Positions 6,836 to 17,515 of a stretch of 35,517 bases of DNA are shown here, in pieces. Source of the stretch: Dehalococcoidia bacterium (GTDB taxonomy: Bacteria > Chloroflexota > Dehalococcoidia > SM23-28-2 > RBG-16-64-32); the NCBI GenBank assembly GCA_030690405.1, contig JAUYGU010000109.1:1-35517 (forward strand), read 5' to 3'. Numbering within the stretch: the stretch's first letter is position 1; every line of letters begins with the position of its first letter. Under the pieces are notes generated by a model. The model saw nothing but the letters and a program-made list of their open reading frames with translations, was not told where the DNA came from and made no database searches. The position numbers were made by a program, and so were the translations under genes.

Positions 6836-8002
6836 ATGCCCAAAACCAAGGTAAACGAATACACCGCCGCCGATATCCAGGTCCTGGAGGGGCTGGAGGC
6901 TGTACGCCGCCGCCCCAGCATGTACATCGGCTCCACTGACTCCCGCGGCCTCCACCACCTCGTCTACGAGATCGTCGACAACAGCATCGACGAGGCGATG
7001 GCCGGCTTCTGCAACGAGGTCGACGTCCGCATCAGGGCGGACGGCTCGGTCGTCGTCTCGGACAACGGCCGCGGCATCCCGATAGACAAGCACGCGCGAA
7101 CGGGGAAGTCGGCCCTGGAGACGGTGATGACCTACCTCCACGCCGGCGGCAAGTTCGACCACCATGCGTACAAGGTGTCCGGCGGCCTGCACGGCGTCGG
7201 CGCCGCCGTGGTCAACGCCCTCTCCTCCGCCATGTGGGTGGAGGTCCGCCGCGCCGGCAAGGTCTACCGCCAGGAGTACGCCCGCGGCAAGGCTAAGGGC
7301 CAGCTCAAGGTCGTCGGCAACGGCGCCAAGAGCAGCGGCACCACCACCGGCTTCGCTCCAGACCCCGATATCTTCCCCGAGATCGATTTCGACTTCGAGA
7401 CGCTGGCCCAGCGCTTCCGCGAGATGGCGTTCCTCACCAAGGGCGTCTGGATCCACTTCACGGACGAGCGCGGCGGCCACGAGGTGAGCTACTACTTCGA
7501 GGGCGGCATCAAGTCGTTCGTGAAGCGCCTCAACCGGGACCGCACGGCCCTCCACGACCCGTTCTACATGGAGCGCGCCGTTGACAGCTCCGTCGTGGAG
7601 GTAGCGCTCCAGTACAACGATAGCTTCACGGAGTCCACCTTCGCCTTCGCCAACTGCATCAACACCATCGACGGCGGCACCCACCTCACCGGCTTCCGCT
7701 CCGCCCTCACCCGCGTCCTGAACGACTACGCCCGCAAGCAGAAGATACTCAAGGACGCCGACGCCAACCTCAGCGGCGAAGACGTCCGCGAGGGGCTCGT
7801 CGCCGTCATCAGCGTCAAGATCCCGGAGCCCCAGTTCGAGGGCCAGACCAAGACCCGCCTGGGCAACGCCGAACTCAAGGGGATGGTGGAGTCCGCGCTG
7901 GGCGAGGAGCTCTCCCGCTACCTGGAGGAGAACCCCTCCGACGGCCGCCGTATCATCGAGAAGTGCCTCACGGCGGCCCGCGCCCGCGACGCCGCCCGCT
8001 AG
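6836..8002 (+). CDS. gyrB: DNA gyrase subunit B, N-terminal part (ends at an in-frame TAG)
   Basis: From ATG 6836 the frame encodes 388 residues of GyrB. The GHKL ATPase domain carries EIVDNSIDEA (catalytic Glu45, Mg-ligand Asn49), VSDNGRGIPID and SGGLHGVGAAVVNAL. The transducer domain contains INTIDGGTHLTGF and QFEGQTKTRLGN. The frame then meets TAG at 8000-8002 inside a region conserved in GyrB (AARARDAAR, stop, ARDL), where Lys (AAG) is usual. Downstream sequence continues in the same frame as perfect GyrB to 8740. The full gene would be 634 codons, normal for GyrB. Either one base is wrong in the assembly or the gene is truly interrupted. A GTG start at 6806 is possible but adds non-conserved residues. 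Confidence 0.93.
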   Translation: MPKTKVNEYTAADIQVLEGLEAVRRRPSMYIGSTDSRGLHHLVYEIVDNSIDEAMAGFCNEVDVRIRADGSVVVSDNGRGIPIDKHARTGKSALETVMTYLHAGGKFDHHAYKVSGGLHGVGAAVVNALSSAMWVEVRRAGKVYRQEYARGKAKGQLKVVGNGAKSSGTTTGFAPDPDIFPEIDFDFETLAQRFREMAFLTKGVWIHFTDERGGHEVSYYFEGGIKSFVKRLNRDRTALHDPFYMERAVDSSVVEVALQYNDSFTESTFAFANCINTIDGGTHLTGFRSALTRVLNDYARKQKILKDADANLSGEDVREGLVAVISVKIPEPQFEGQTKTRLGNAELKGMVESALGEELSRYLEENPSDGRRIIEKCLTAARARDAAR

Positions 8003-8740
<738 letters not shown>

Positions 8741-8768
8741 GGCCCCGCTAACGGCCGCAACCGCCGCC

Positions 8769-9434
8769 ATGCCCGCGTCCGCCCCCGCCGCTGAGACCAC
8801 CTCCCCCCGTCCCCTCCTGCGCGGCGTCTTCCACGCCTGCGCCGCCGTTGCCGCCATAGGCGGCATCGTCCTCCACGTCCTCCTCGCCGACTCGGCGCGC
8901 GAGGACGTGGGCGGCGCCATCGTCGCCACCAGCCTCGTCCTCCGCTACTCCACCAGCGCCGCCTACCACCGCATAACCTGGAAGCCCCGGCTCCGCGGCA
9001 TCATGAAGCGCCTCGATCACTCCATGATCTTCGTGCTCATCGCCGGCACCTACACCCCGTTCTGTCTGGCCGTGCTGGACACGGCCTGGGGAATCAGCCT
9101 GCTCTCCGTCGTCTGGGGGCTGGCCGGAGCGGGCGTCGCTATGAAGCTGGTCTGGCCCAATGCGCCGCGCTGGCTTAGCGTACTTCTCTACCTGGCCGTC
9201 GGCTGGCTCGCTCTCGTCGCGACCACGGAGCTGCTCGCCTGGTTTACGCTGGTGCCGCTGGCCCTCCTCCTTCTCGGCGGCCTGATGTACACCCTCGGCG
9301 GGATCGTCTACGCCGCCGGACGGCCCAACCCGTTCCCGCGCGTCTTCGGCTACCACGAGGTGTTCCATGCGCTGGTCATCGCGGGGAGCGCCCTGCACTT
9401 CGCCCTAGTCGCGCTGTACGTCGTCCCCGCCTAG
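8769..9434 (+). CDS. Hemolysin III / YqfA-family membrane protein
   Basis: This 221-residue protein with about seven hydrophobic segments belongs to the HlyIII/PAQR-like family. Conserved motifs are STSAAYHRITW after segment 2, LDHSMIFVLIAGTYTPF in segment 3, and GYHEVFHALVIAGSALHF in the last segment. The Ser, Asp and His residues in these motifs form the predicted zinc site shared with PAQR receptors, some of which are hydrolases. The bacterial function is not settled; the hemolysin name comes from one Bacillus protein. The ATG at 8769 follows gyrB by 28 bp without an obvious ribosome site. Upstream in-frame sequence is a shadow of gyrB. Confidence 0.85.
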   Translation: MPASAPAAETTSPRPLLRGVFHACAAVAAIGGIVLHVLLADSAREDVGGAIVATSLVLRYSTSAAYHRITWKPRLRGIMKRLDHSMIFVLIAGTYTPFCLAVLDTAWGISLLSVVWGLAGAGVAMKLVWPNAPRWLSVLLYLAVGWLALVATTELLAWFTLVPLALLLLGGLMYTLGGIVYAAGRPNPFPRVFGYHEVFHALVIAGSALHFALVALYVVPA

Positions 9435-9467
9435 CGGGCCGCCGGGACGCCCTAGAATCGAGGACAC

Positions 9468-10148
9468 ATGTCGGACCCATCCGACGCCGAGCTCATCTCC
9501 TCTTTCCTGCTTGACCTCTACGGCGGCGACCCCTTCGCCCGCGTCTACCGCGCCTCCAACGAGCACCGCGAGGCCCACGGCCCGGCCTGCGAAGTCTACC
9601 CCTCGGAGCCGGCAAAGATGCGGCTCCTGGCCGGCCTGGTTCGCGCCACCGGCGCCCGCCGCATCCTTGAGATCGGCTGCGGCCTCGGCTACAGCGCCCT
9701 CTGGCTCACCGACGCCGCCGGCCCCGACGGCCGCGTAGAGACGATCGACCGCTTCCCGGAGCACGCAGCGCCCGCCCGCCGCTACGCCGAGGAGGCCGGC
9801 CTCGCTGGCCGCCTGAACGTCATCGAAGGCGAAGGCGCGGACGTCCTCGCCACCCTGACCGGCCCCTACGACCTCATCCACGACGACGGCTGGTTCGCCC
9901 ACGAGCCGCCATACCTGGACACGATGGTCTCCCTCCTGCGACCGGGCGGACTCCTCCTTATCTCGAACTTCTTCCTGCTGGAGCAGGCGGTCACCGGCCG
10001 GACGACGATGGACTGGAGCGAGTTCGCCGGCCCGGACTGGGCGGAGTCCGTAAAGGCGTACGCGAAGAAGCTCGTCTCCCGCCGGGACCTTCACGTCTCC
10101 TTCATCATGAGCCCGTCCTGGGTGGCGCTGGCCGTGAAGACGCGATGA
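9468..10148 (+). CDS. Class I SAM-dependent O-methyltransferase (caffeoyl-CoA OMT-like)
   Basis: This 226-residue Rossmann methyltransferase shows ILEIGCGLGYSALWL (motif I, SAM-binding glycine loop), an acidic residue after strand 2 in GRVETIDRF, YDLIHDDGWFAHEPPYLDTM (the metal-dependent OMT signature region) and LRPGGLLLISNFF. Catechol-type OMTs of this family use a divalent metal and S-adenosylmethionine; the acceptor here is unknown. The ATG at 9468 is preceded by GAGG, and a TAGAAT hexamer lies at 9453-9458. Its TGA overlaps the ATG of the next gene (ATGA), so the two are translationally coupled. Confidence 0.82.
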   Translation: MSDPSDAELISSFLLDLYGGDPFARVYRASNEHREAHGPACEVYPSEPAKMRLLAGLVRATGARRILEIGCGLGYSALWLTDAAGPDGRVETIDRFPEHAAPARRYAEEAGLAGRLNVIEGEGADVLATLTGPYDLIHDDGWFAHEPPYLDTMVSLLRPGGLLLISNFFLLEQAVTGRTTMDWSEFAGPDWAESVKAYAKKLVSRRDLHVSFIMSPSWVALAVKTR

Positions 10149-10588
10149 CCGGCCCCGCCGCTACCGCCCTCATCGTCGAGACGACGGCGGACGAGGAGTG
10201 CCCGCTGGAGTTCCTCGGCGACAGCGCGGACATCGTCTACTTCATCTCCTTCGCCCACTCGGAGCGCTACGGCGCCGTCCACCCGCTGGCGAAGGCCGCC
10301 GGCCTCCTCAAGCGCCGGCTCGGTGTCGACCTGAAGCCCCTCCTGATCTACGCCGACGCCCGCGCCGAAAGCAGCGAGGAGGAGCGGGCGCTAGAGGCGA
10401 TGTGGCAGGAGGCGGCGCCCCTGGCGGAGTGCGCCCGCCGCTCGGCCGAGGCGATAGAGACGACGCCGGAGCTCCGCGAGCTTACCGCCGACTTCCCGGA
10501 GCTTCCGGAGCGGCTGCGGGAGCTGGCCGCCATGGCCGACTGGGCGGCGGAGCGCGGCGCCCGCGTCCGGCTGACCTACGTGCTGTAG
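10145..10588 (+). CDS. Hypothetical protein coupled to the O-methyltransferase
   Basis: I do not recognise this 147-residue acidic protein. It begins with a possible beta strand (TALIVETTADEE), has a hydrophobic segment ADIVYFISFAHSERYG and KPLLIYADARAESSEEE, and ends in helix-rich sequence with a final strand RVRLTYVL. This alternating pattern suggests a small alpha/beta fold. No Cys cluster, signal peptide or membrane helix is present. Its ATG overlaps the stop of the methyltransferase gene, so it probably acts with it or depends on its translation. It converges on nadD, with only 10 bp between the two stop codons. Confidence 0.65.
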   Translation: MTGPAATALIVETTADEECPLEFLGDSADIVYFISFAHSERYGAVHPLAKAAGLLKRRLGVDLKPLLIYADARAESSEEERALEAMWQEAAPLAECARRSAEAIETTPELRELTADFPELPERLRELAAMADWAAERGARVRLTYVL

Positions 10589-10598
10589 CTGCAGGGCT

Positions 10599-12619
<2,021 letters not shown>

Positions 12620-13987
12620 TCAGCGGAGGGAGTGGACCTGGGCTTGGATTTCGGAGAGCTGACGGCCGCCCTTCGCGGTCTTGACGTAGGTGGATATCTT
12701 GCGGCAGCCGTGGATGACTGTGGAGTGATCGCGGTTGCCGAGGAGCCGGCCGATGAGCTTCAGTGGGAGCTGGGCGTCCTCGCGGAGGAGGTACATGGCG
12801 ATGTGGCGGGCCTCGGCGACAGGTCGGGCGCGGCTTGGGCCCAGGAGCGCCGTGGTCGGTACGCTGAAGTAGCGGGCGACGCCTTCGATGATCGCCTCCG
12901 GTGAGGGTGGCGCCGAGGCCGCGGGGGGCGTGAGGGCGTTCAGCGCCTGCAAGGCGATGTCGATGGTGACGGGGGAGCGGGTGAGGCTGGCGTAGGCGGC
13001 GATACGGTTGAGGAAGCCCTCGAGTTCGCGGATGTTGTCCTGAGCACGGTCGGCGACCAGCCGGGCAACCTCAGGGGTGATCTCGATCCGCTGTTCGAGG
13101 GCTTTGCTCTGGAGTATCGCCAGACGGGTCTCCTCGTCCGGCGGCTGAATGTCGGCGATGAGGCCCCACTGGAAGCGGGAGTAGAGGCGGTCCTCCAGGC
13201 CGGAGACCGCCCGGGGCGGCCGGTCGCAGGTGAGGACGACCTGGCAGCCGTCGCCGTGGAGGTCGTTGAAAGTGTGGAAGAACTCCTCCTGCGTACGCTC
13301 CTTGCCCGCGAGGAACTGGACGTCGTCGACGAGGAGGACCTGGGGTGAGCGGTAGCGGCGGCGGAACTCGTCTGAGCGGTTCTGGGCGATGGCGGTGACG
13401 AAGTCGTTGGTGAACTGCTCGGAGGTGACGTAGAGGGCCTGTCGATGTGCTGAAGAGAGGCGCTGGGCGATCGCCTGGAGGAGGTGGGTCTTGCCGAGGC
13501 CGGGCCCGCCGTAGATAAAGAGCGGGTTGTAGACGGCGCCGGGCTGGTCGGCGGCGGCGAGGGCGGCGGCGGCGGCCAGACGGTTCGAGTCGCCGATAAC
13601 GAACCGCTCGAAGGTGAACTTGGCGTTGAGCTTCTTGGCTGCGGTGGGGCTGGAGATGACGGCGGCGATGGAGGGAGCGCCGTCCAGGGGAGGAAGGTCG
13701 GCGGCGTTCCCGTTGCCGTTCCCGCTGCCCTGCGGCGCCACGACCTGAAAGCGCAGGGTGACCGAGCGGCCCAGGATGGTGCTGACCGTCTTGGCGATGA
13801 CGGGGCCCATCTTGGCGCTCAGCCACTCGCTCACGAAGTCGGAGGGCGTGCCGATAATGAAGGAGCCGTTCTCCGTGCGCAGGCCCACCGTATCCTTGAG
13901 CCAGGTGTCGAAGTTCGGGCGGGTAACTTGAAGCTGCAACTGGCCGAGGGCAGTGTCCCATACACGGTGGGCGGTGGGGTCCTCCAT
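12620..13987 (-). CDS. dnaA: Chromosomal replication initiator protein DnaA
   Basis: The 455 residues follow DnaA architecture. Domain I (about 1-80) has VTRPNFDTWL. A variable linker is rich in Gly and Asn (SGNGNGN). The AAA+ domain III begins with FTFERFVIGDSNRLA, with Walker A GGPGLGKTHLL at about 160-170 and Walker B VLLVDDVQFLAGK near 220. Domain IV is the DNA-binding region with EARHIAMYLL and RDHSTVIHGCRKI. DnaA melts the origin and is its own repressor in many bacteria. Here no dnaN or recF follows; obgE and nadD lie downstream instead. No cluster of TTATCCACA-type boxes is visible in either flanking gap, so the origin may lie elsewhere. A good promoter precedes it. Confidence 0.95.
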   Translation of the reverse strand: MEDPTAHRVWDTALGQLQLQVTRPNFDTWLKDTVGLRTENGSFIIGTPSDFVSEWLSAKMGPVIAKTVSTILGRSVTLRFQVVAPQGSGNGNGNAADLPPLDGAPSIAAVISSPTAAKKLNAKFTFERFVIGDSNRLAAAAALAAADQPGAVYNPLFIYGGPGLGKTHLLQAIAQRLSSAHRQALYVTSEQFTNDFVTAIAQNRSDEFRRRYRSPQVLLVDDVQFLAGKERTQEEFFHTFNDLHGDGCQVVLTCDRPPRAVSGLEDRLYSRFQWGLIADIQPPDEETRLAILQSKALEQRIEITPEVARLVADRAQDNIRELEGFLNRIAAYASLTRSPVTIDIALQALNALTPPAASAPPSPEAIIEGVARYFSVPTTALLGPSRARPVAEARHIAMYLLREDAQLPLKLIGRLLGNRDHSTVIHGCRKISTYVKTAKGGRQLSEIQAQVHSLR

Positions 13988-14044
13988 GAATTTGCCTCCG
14001 ATGGGCGAGCCGAAACAGGGCGACTGAGGGGAGCGGATGGCGGC

Positions 14045-14074
14045 AATCTAGCAACCGTCAGGCAGGGGGGTCAA
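14045..14074 (-). promoter_or_regulatory. Promoter for dnaA
   Basis: On the minus strand TTGACC (14069-14074) and TAGATT (14045-14050) are separated by 18 bp, giving a leader of about 50 bases before the dnaA ATG at 13987. No DnaA box overlaps it, so autoregulation is not evident. Confidence 0.6.
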
Positions 14075-14128
14075 GGGTGTTATGACAAGCGGGCGGGCGA
14101 ATTGTCGCCCCTTTCCTCACTGTCAACG

Positions 14129-14150
14129 GCGGGGCCAAAAGCGGCCCCCG
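14129..14150. other. GC-rich hairpin between divergent dnaA and coaX promoters
   Basis: GGGGCC (14131-14136) pairs with GGCCCC (14143-14148) around AAAAGC; the flanking bases extend the stem with one bulge. No T tract follows on either strand. It sits between the dnaA and coaX promoters, where it could insulate them or bind a regulator. Function unknown. Confidence 0.45.
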
Positions 14151-14170
14151 CTCGCTGCTGATGAGCGCCC

Positions 14171-14179
14171 TGCTATAAT
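14171..14179 (+). promoter_or_regulatory. Extended -10 promoter for coaX
   Basis: TGC-TATAAT (TATAAT at 14174-14179) is a consensus extended -10 box. The -35 region 17 bp upstream is poor (CTCGCT), as is usual for extended -10 promoters. GGAGGT at 14195-14200 and GTG 14213 follow. Confidence 0.65.
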
Positions 14180-14212
14180 GACCACGCTGTATATGGAGGT
14201 GCCGGCCGAGAA

Positions 14213-14980
14213 GTGCTCCTGGCGATGAACGTCAACAACACCAACGTGACGATCGGGGTCTTCGAAGGCGAGTCCCTGGGCGCCACCTGGCGCTTCGCTA
14301 CCGACGTGCGCAAGACCGGCGACGAGTACGGCGTGCTGATGTCGGACCTCCTGACGCACGGTGGCGTCTCCCCGGACGACATCGACGCCGCCGTCATCGG
14401 CTGCGTCGTGCCCGACCTTGAGCCGGTATTCGAGGGCGTCTGTAAGCGGTACTTCAACGTGAAGCCGCTGGTGGTGGGCACCGGCGTACGGACGGGACTG
14501 CGCATCCTCTACGACAGCCCGCGTGAGGTGGGTGCCGACCGCGTGGCCGATGCCGTGGCGGCGATCCAGGAGTACGGGGCGCCGCTCATCATCGTCGACC
14601 TGGGCACGGCCACCGTCTTCGACGCCATCAGCAAGGATGGCGACTACCTGGGCGGCGCCATCGCGCCCGGCCTCGGCATCGGCAGCGAGGCGCTGTTTCA
14701 GCGCGCGGCCAGGCTCTACCGCGTTGAGCTGAGCCGTCCGGGCGCGGCGATCGGCCGCAACACCATCGCGGCGATGCAAGCCGGCATCGTGTTCGGGCAC
14801 GTTGGGCTGGTGGAGGGGATCGTGGAGCGCTTCAAGGAGGAGCTGGGCGAAGACGCCAAGGTCATCGGCACCGGCGGATACGCCGAGCTGATCGCCCGTG
14901 AGACCGACGCGATAGACGCCGTCGATATGAACCTCGCCCTGAAGGGGCTGCGCCTCATCTTCGAGATGAACCGGGGTTAG
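14213..14980 (+). CDS. coaX: Type III pantothenate kinase
   Basis: This 255-residue ASKHA-fold kinase matches CoaX, which phosphorylates pantothenate in the first step of coenzyme A synthesis. It has REVGADRVADAVAA, IIVDLGTATVFDAI (phosphate-2 motif), LGGAIAPGL and VIGTGGYAELIA. The N-terminal phosphate-1 motif, normally DxGNTN, reads MNVNNTN: the first Asp and the Gly are both Asn. That Asp is thought to hold the metal-ATP, so activity may be altered. The start is GTG 14213 with GGAGGT 12 bases upstream. The gene is followed after two bases by coaBC, forming a CoA operon. Confidence 0.9.
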   Translation: MLLAMNVNNTNVTIGVFEGESLGATWRFATDVRKTGDEYGVLMSDLLTHGGVSPDDIDAAVIGCVVPDLEPVFEGVCKRYFNVKPLVVGTGVRTGLRILYDSPREVGADRVADAVAAIQEYGAPLIIVDLGTATVFDAISKDGDYLGGAIAPGLGIGSEALFQRAARLYRVELSRPGAAIGRNTIAAMQAGIVFGHVGLVEGIVERFKEELGEDAKVIGTGGYAELIARETDAIDAVDMNLALKGLRLIFEMNRG

Positions 14981-14982
14981 CG

Positions 14983-16179
14983 ATGTACAACCTCACGGAT
15001 AAGTCGGTGGTGCTGGGGGTCAGCGGCAGCATCGCCGCGTATAAGGCGGCGGACCTCGCCAGCAAGCTGACCCAGGCCGGGGCAAGGGTGGACGCGCTGC
15101 TCACGCCCGCGGCGGCGGAGTTCATCGCGCCGCTCACCTTCCAGGGCGTCACTGGCCGCCCCGCCTACGTGGACATGTTCGACACGACCTCCGGCGCCTC
15201 CGAGCTCCACATCGAGCTGGCCCGCCGCGCCGACGCCCTCGTTATCGCACCGGCGAGCGCGACGACGATCGCCAGGGTGGCGCTGGGCCTGGCCGAGGAC
15301 ATGGTGAGCCTCACCGCCCTGGCCACCCGGGCGCCGATCATCGTCTGTCCGGCGATGGACAATCAGATGTACGAGCATGAGGCCACGCAGGGCCACCTGG
15401 AGACGCTGCGCCGCCGCGGCGCCCACCTGGTGGGCCCGGAAGCCGGGAGGCTGGCGTCCGGACACGCTGGGCCCGGCCGCATGTCTGAGGTTGACACGAT
15501 TATCGGCGCGCTCAGGTACGTCCTGGGAAGGGGCGGCGACTTAGCGGGCAAAAAAGTGGTGGTCAGCGCCGGCGGCACGCAGGAGCCCATCGACCCCGTC
15601 CGCTTCGTCGGCAACTACTCCTCCGGCAAGATGGGCTACGCCCTGGCCGAGGCGGCGCGAGATCGCGGCGCTGAGACCGTGCTCGTGAGCGCTCCGGTGG
15701 CGCTAGCGGTGCCCTACGCCGTGCGGGTGATCCCCGTCCGCCGGGCCGGCGAGATGCGCGACGCCGTCGTCGAGGAGTGCGCGGAGGCGGACGTCCTGAT
15801 CATGGCGGCCGCCGTCGCCGATTACCAGCCGGCGGAGGCGATAGGCCAGAAGATCAAGCGCCAGCGGGAGGGGTTGAGCCTCTCCCTCGTGCGCACGCCG
15901 GACGTGCTGTCGGAGGTTGGCCAGAGGCAGGGGCTGGTCAAGGTTGGCTTCGCCGCCGAGAGCGAGGATCTGCTGGCGAACGCCCGCCACAAGCTGGAGC
16001 AGAAGGGGCTGGACCTGATCGTGGCCAACGACGTGACCGCGGAGGGCTCCGGCTTCGGCACTGACACGAACAGGGTGGTCCTGCTTGACAGCGGGGGCGA
16101 AGAAGAGTTACCTCTCATGAGTAAGTACGATGTCGCGGTGCGAGTCCTGGACCGGGTCGCGGCGCTCGTCCGGGGATAA
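14983..16179 (+). CDS. coaBC: Bifunctional phosphopantothenoylcysteine decarboxylase/phosphopantothenate-cysteine ligase
   Basis: The 398 residues form the usual fusion. The N-terminal flavoprotein CoaC (about 1-185) has GVSGSIAAYKAADL, the catalytic His76 in ELHIELARRAD and CPAMDNQMY. The C-terminal CoaB ligase (from about 187) has VVVSAGGTQEPIDPVRFVG, NYSSGKMGYALAEAA, MAAAVADYQP and KIKR. Together they convert 4'-phosphopantothenate to 4'-phosphopantetheine. Two CoaC motifs differ from the E. coli pattern: PAMN is PAMD, and the flap motif LACG is LASG, so the Cys that helps finish the reaction is Ser. Such variants may be normal in this lineage. The gene sits two bases after coaX. Confidence 0.93.
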   Translation: MYNLTDKSVVLGVSGSIAAYKAADLASKLTQAGARVDALLTPAAAEFIAPLTFQGVTGRPAYVDMFDTTSGASELHIELARRADALVIAPASATTIARVALGLAEDMVSLTALATRAPIIVCPAMDNQMYEHEATQGHLETLRRRGAHLVGPEAGRLASGHAGPGRMSEVDTIIGALRYVLGRGGDLAGKKVVVSAGGTQEPIDPVRFVGNYSSGKMGYALAEAARDRGAETVLVSAPVALAVPYAVRVIPVRRAGEMRDAVVEECAEADVLIMAAAVADYQPAEAIGQKIKRQREGLSLSLVRTPDVLSEVGQRQGLVKVGFAAESEDLLANARHKLEQKGLDLIVANDVTAEGSGFGTDTNRVVLLDSGGEEELPLMSKYDVAVRVLDRVAALVRG

Positions 16180-16239
16180 CCGGTGACCCCTACGCCCCGC
16201 CGGCGGCGCCCTAGCGCGGCTGACTTAAAGGAGGCCGAG

Positions 16240-17076
16240 ATGGTGAGCGATTTCACCTTCGAGAAGTTTGCGCAGAATCCGTTCTACCAGGAGGTGAACC
16301 GGCGCCTGGTGGCGCTGGCGGGGCTGCGGCCGGGGCTGCGCGTTGTGGACCTGGGAGCGGGGACGGGGGCCGTCACCCAGCTGCTGGTGGCGGCGGTGGC
16401 GAGGCAGGGGGGCGAACCTGCCGCCAAAGGGGGCTCAGAGGTGATAGCGGTGGAGCCCTCGGAGACCGCCATAGAGGTGGCGCGACGCAACCTGGAGAAC
16501 ACCAGCGACGCCGTTGTGCGCTTTGTCCAGGGGGGCGCCGAGCGCCTATCGCAGCTTGTCCGCAAACCTGTGGACGCCGTCTTCTTCTGCAACGCGATCC
16601 ACCTGGTGAAGGAGAAGGCGGCCGTCATGCAGGAGATCTACCACAGCCTGCGAGAAGGCGGGACGTTCTCATTCAACACGTCGTTCTATCAGGGGGCGGA
16701 GCCGCCGGAGTCGTTCCAGTTCTACCGCCGCTGGATGATGAAGGCGCTGCGCTTCCTGCGGAAGCAATACGGCCTGTCTCCGGACAGGGAGCAGCGGGCG
16801 ATGGCCCGCCAGCTCCTGAGCCGCGACGACTACGTCGCCCTCCTGGAGACCAACGGCTTCCGCGTGTGCGAGAGCCAGGTGGTGCCCGTGCCGGTGACCC
16901 TGAAGGGGGTCGAGGACATCAGCGAGTACAGCCTGTTCATCGAGGGCGCACTCCCCGGCGTGCCCCTGGACAAGGGGAGCGCGGCGCTCAAGTTCGGTGC
17001 CCGCGAGGCGTTCGCGGAGCTGGGCCTGGAGACCTCGCCCCGTAACTGGCTGCTGGTCGTCGCCAGCAAAGAGTAA
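16240..17076 (+). CDS. Class I SAM-dependent methyltransferase
   Basis: This 278-residue protein has a Rossmann methyltransferase domain in its first 150 residues. GLRVVDLGAGTGAVTQLL is motif I, VIAVEPSETAIEVA carries the ribose-binding acidic residue, and LREGGTFSFNTSFY follows. The C-terminal half is mostly helical (FYRRWMMKALRFLRKQYG) and probably shapes the acceptor site, which is unknown. The ATG at 16240 is chosen because AAAGGAGG lies six bases upstream; a GTG at 16183 would add 19 basic residues without a ribosome site. It follows coaBC by 60 bp on the same strand and may be cotranscribed, but nothing ties it to CoA synthesis. Confidence 0.8.
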   Translation: MVSDFTFEKFAQNPFYQEVNRRLVALAGLRPGLRVVDLGAGTGAVTQLLVAAVARQGGEPAAKGGSEVIAVEPSETAIEVARRNLENTSDAVVRFVQGGAERLSQLVRKPVDAVFFCNAIHLVKEKAAVMQEIYHSLREGGTFSFNTSFYQGAEPPESFQFYRRWMMKALRFLRKQYGLSPDREQRAMARQLLSRDDYVALLETNGFRVCESQVVPVPVTLKGVEDISEYSLFIEGALPGVPLDKGSAALKFGAREAFAELGLETSPRNWLLVVASKE

Positions 17077-17104
17077 CGCTACGACGGCCGGCCGGCGGGC
17101 AGCT

Positions 17105-17132
17105 TTGACATCACACTTCCGCCCGCTACACT
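17105..17132 (+). promoter_or_regulatory. Near-consensus promoter with no gene on its strand
   Basis: TTGACA (17105-17110), a 16-bp spacer and TACACT (17127-17132) form one of the best sigma-70 matches in the window. Rightward transcription would start near 17139. The next 1.1 kb has no convincing plus-strand gene, and the transcript would be antisense to the minus-strand genes at 17209 and beyond. Confidence 0.4.
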
Positions 17133-17208
17133 GTCGGGCTAACGCAGGACTGGTGGGATATAGCGCAACGCCTTGCCAACGACCGGTAGTGGGTCAGTTC
17201 GGGCGGGG

Positions 17209-17403
17209 CTAATCGTTCGCCTTGAGCTTGATTCCCGCAGCAATCAAGTCCAGTTCTAGCCGCTGGTTGTTCTCATCTAGGGCTTTTGCGATAACCGCCT
17301 TGATATAGTCGACAGCCTGTTCATTTAGGCCGCTCCCTGATCCAACCATCACTTGGTCAATGTGTGACTCTATGGTCTCGCGGTCTATACCTACCTTCGC
17401 CAT
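17209..17403 (-). CDS. Small hypothetical protein (64 aa)
   Basis: I do not recognise this 64-residue, largely helical, soluble protein. It starts MAKVGIDRETIESHIDQVM, continues NEQAVDYIKAVIAKALDE and ends in basic and acidic residues (IKLKAND). The ATG at 17403 has GGAAGGAGG about eight bases upstream, one of the strongest ribosome sites in the window, so it is probably a real gene. A longer in-frame extension to 17466 is unlikely. It lies in an area of lower G+C between a methyltransferase and small membrane-protein genes. The size and charge would suit a small DNA- or protein-binding factor, but no motif proves this. Confidence 0.65.
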   Translation of the reverse strand: MAKVGIDRETIESHIDQVMVGSGSGLNEQAVDYIKAVIAKALDENNQRLELDLIAAGIKLKAND

Positions 17404-17515
17404 TCGAATCCTCCTTCCAACTAGGCATGGGGCCGTGCCAAAGCGCTCAAGCAAGAAACCCCCCAACGGCGCACCGCCATGATGACGCCGCTGGACGAAT
17501 TGCAGTGCCGGGCAC

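Noticed and set aside
8000..8002. TAG in gyrB as selenocysteine/pyrrolysine-type recoding
   Set aside because: TAG ends many normal genes here, no pyrrolysine or suppressor genes are visible, and the conserved residue at this site is Lys via AAG, one base away.
17139..17212. Possible tRNA or tRNA remnant (GGGATATAGCGCAACG followed by a GGTCAGTTCG-like stretch)
   Set aside because: No acceptor stem, D stem, anticodon stem or T stem could be paired in a consistent order. The resemblance is superficial.
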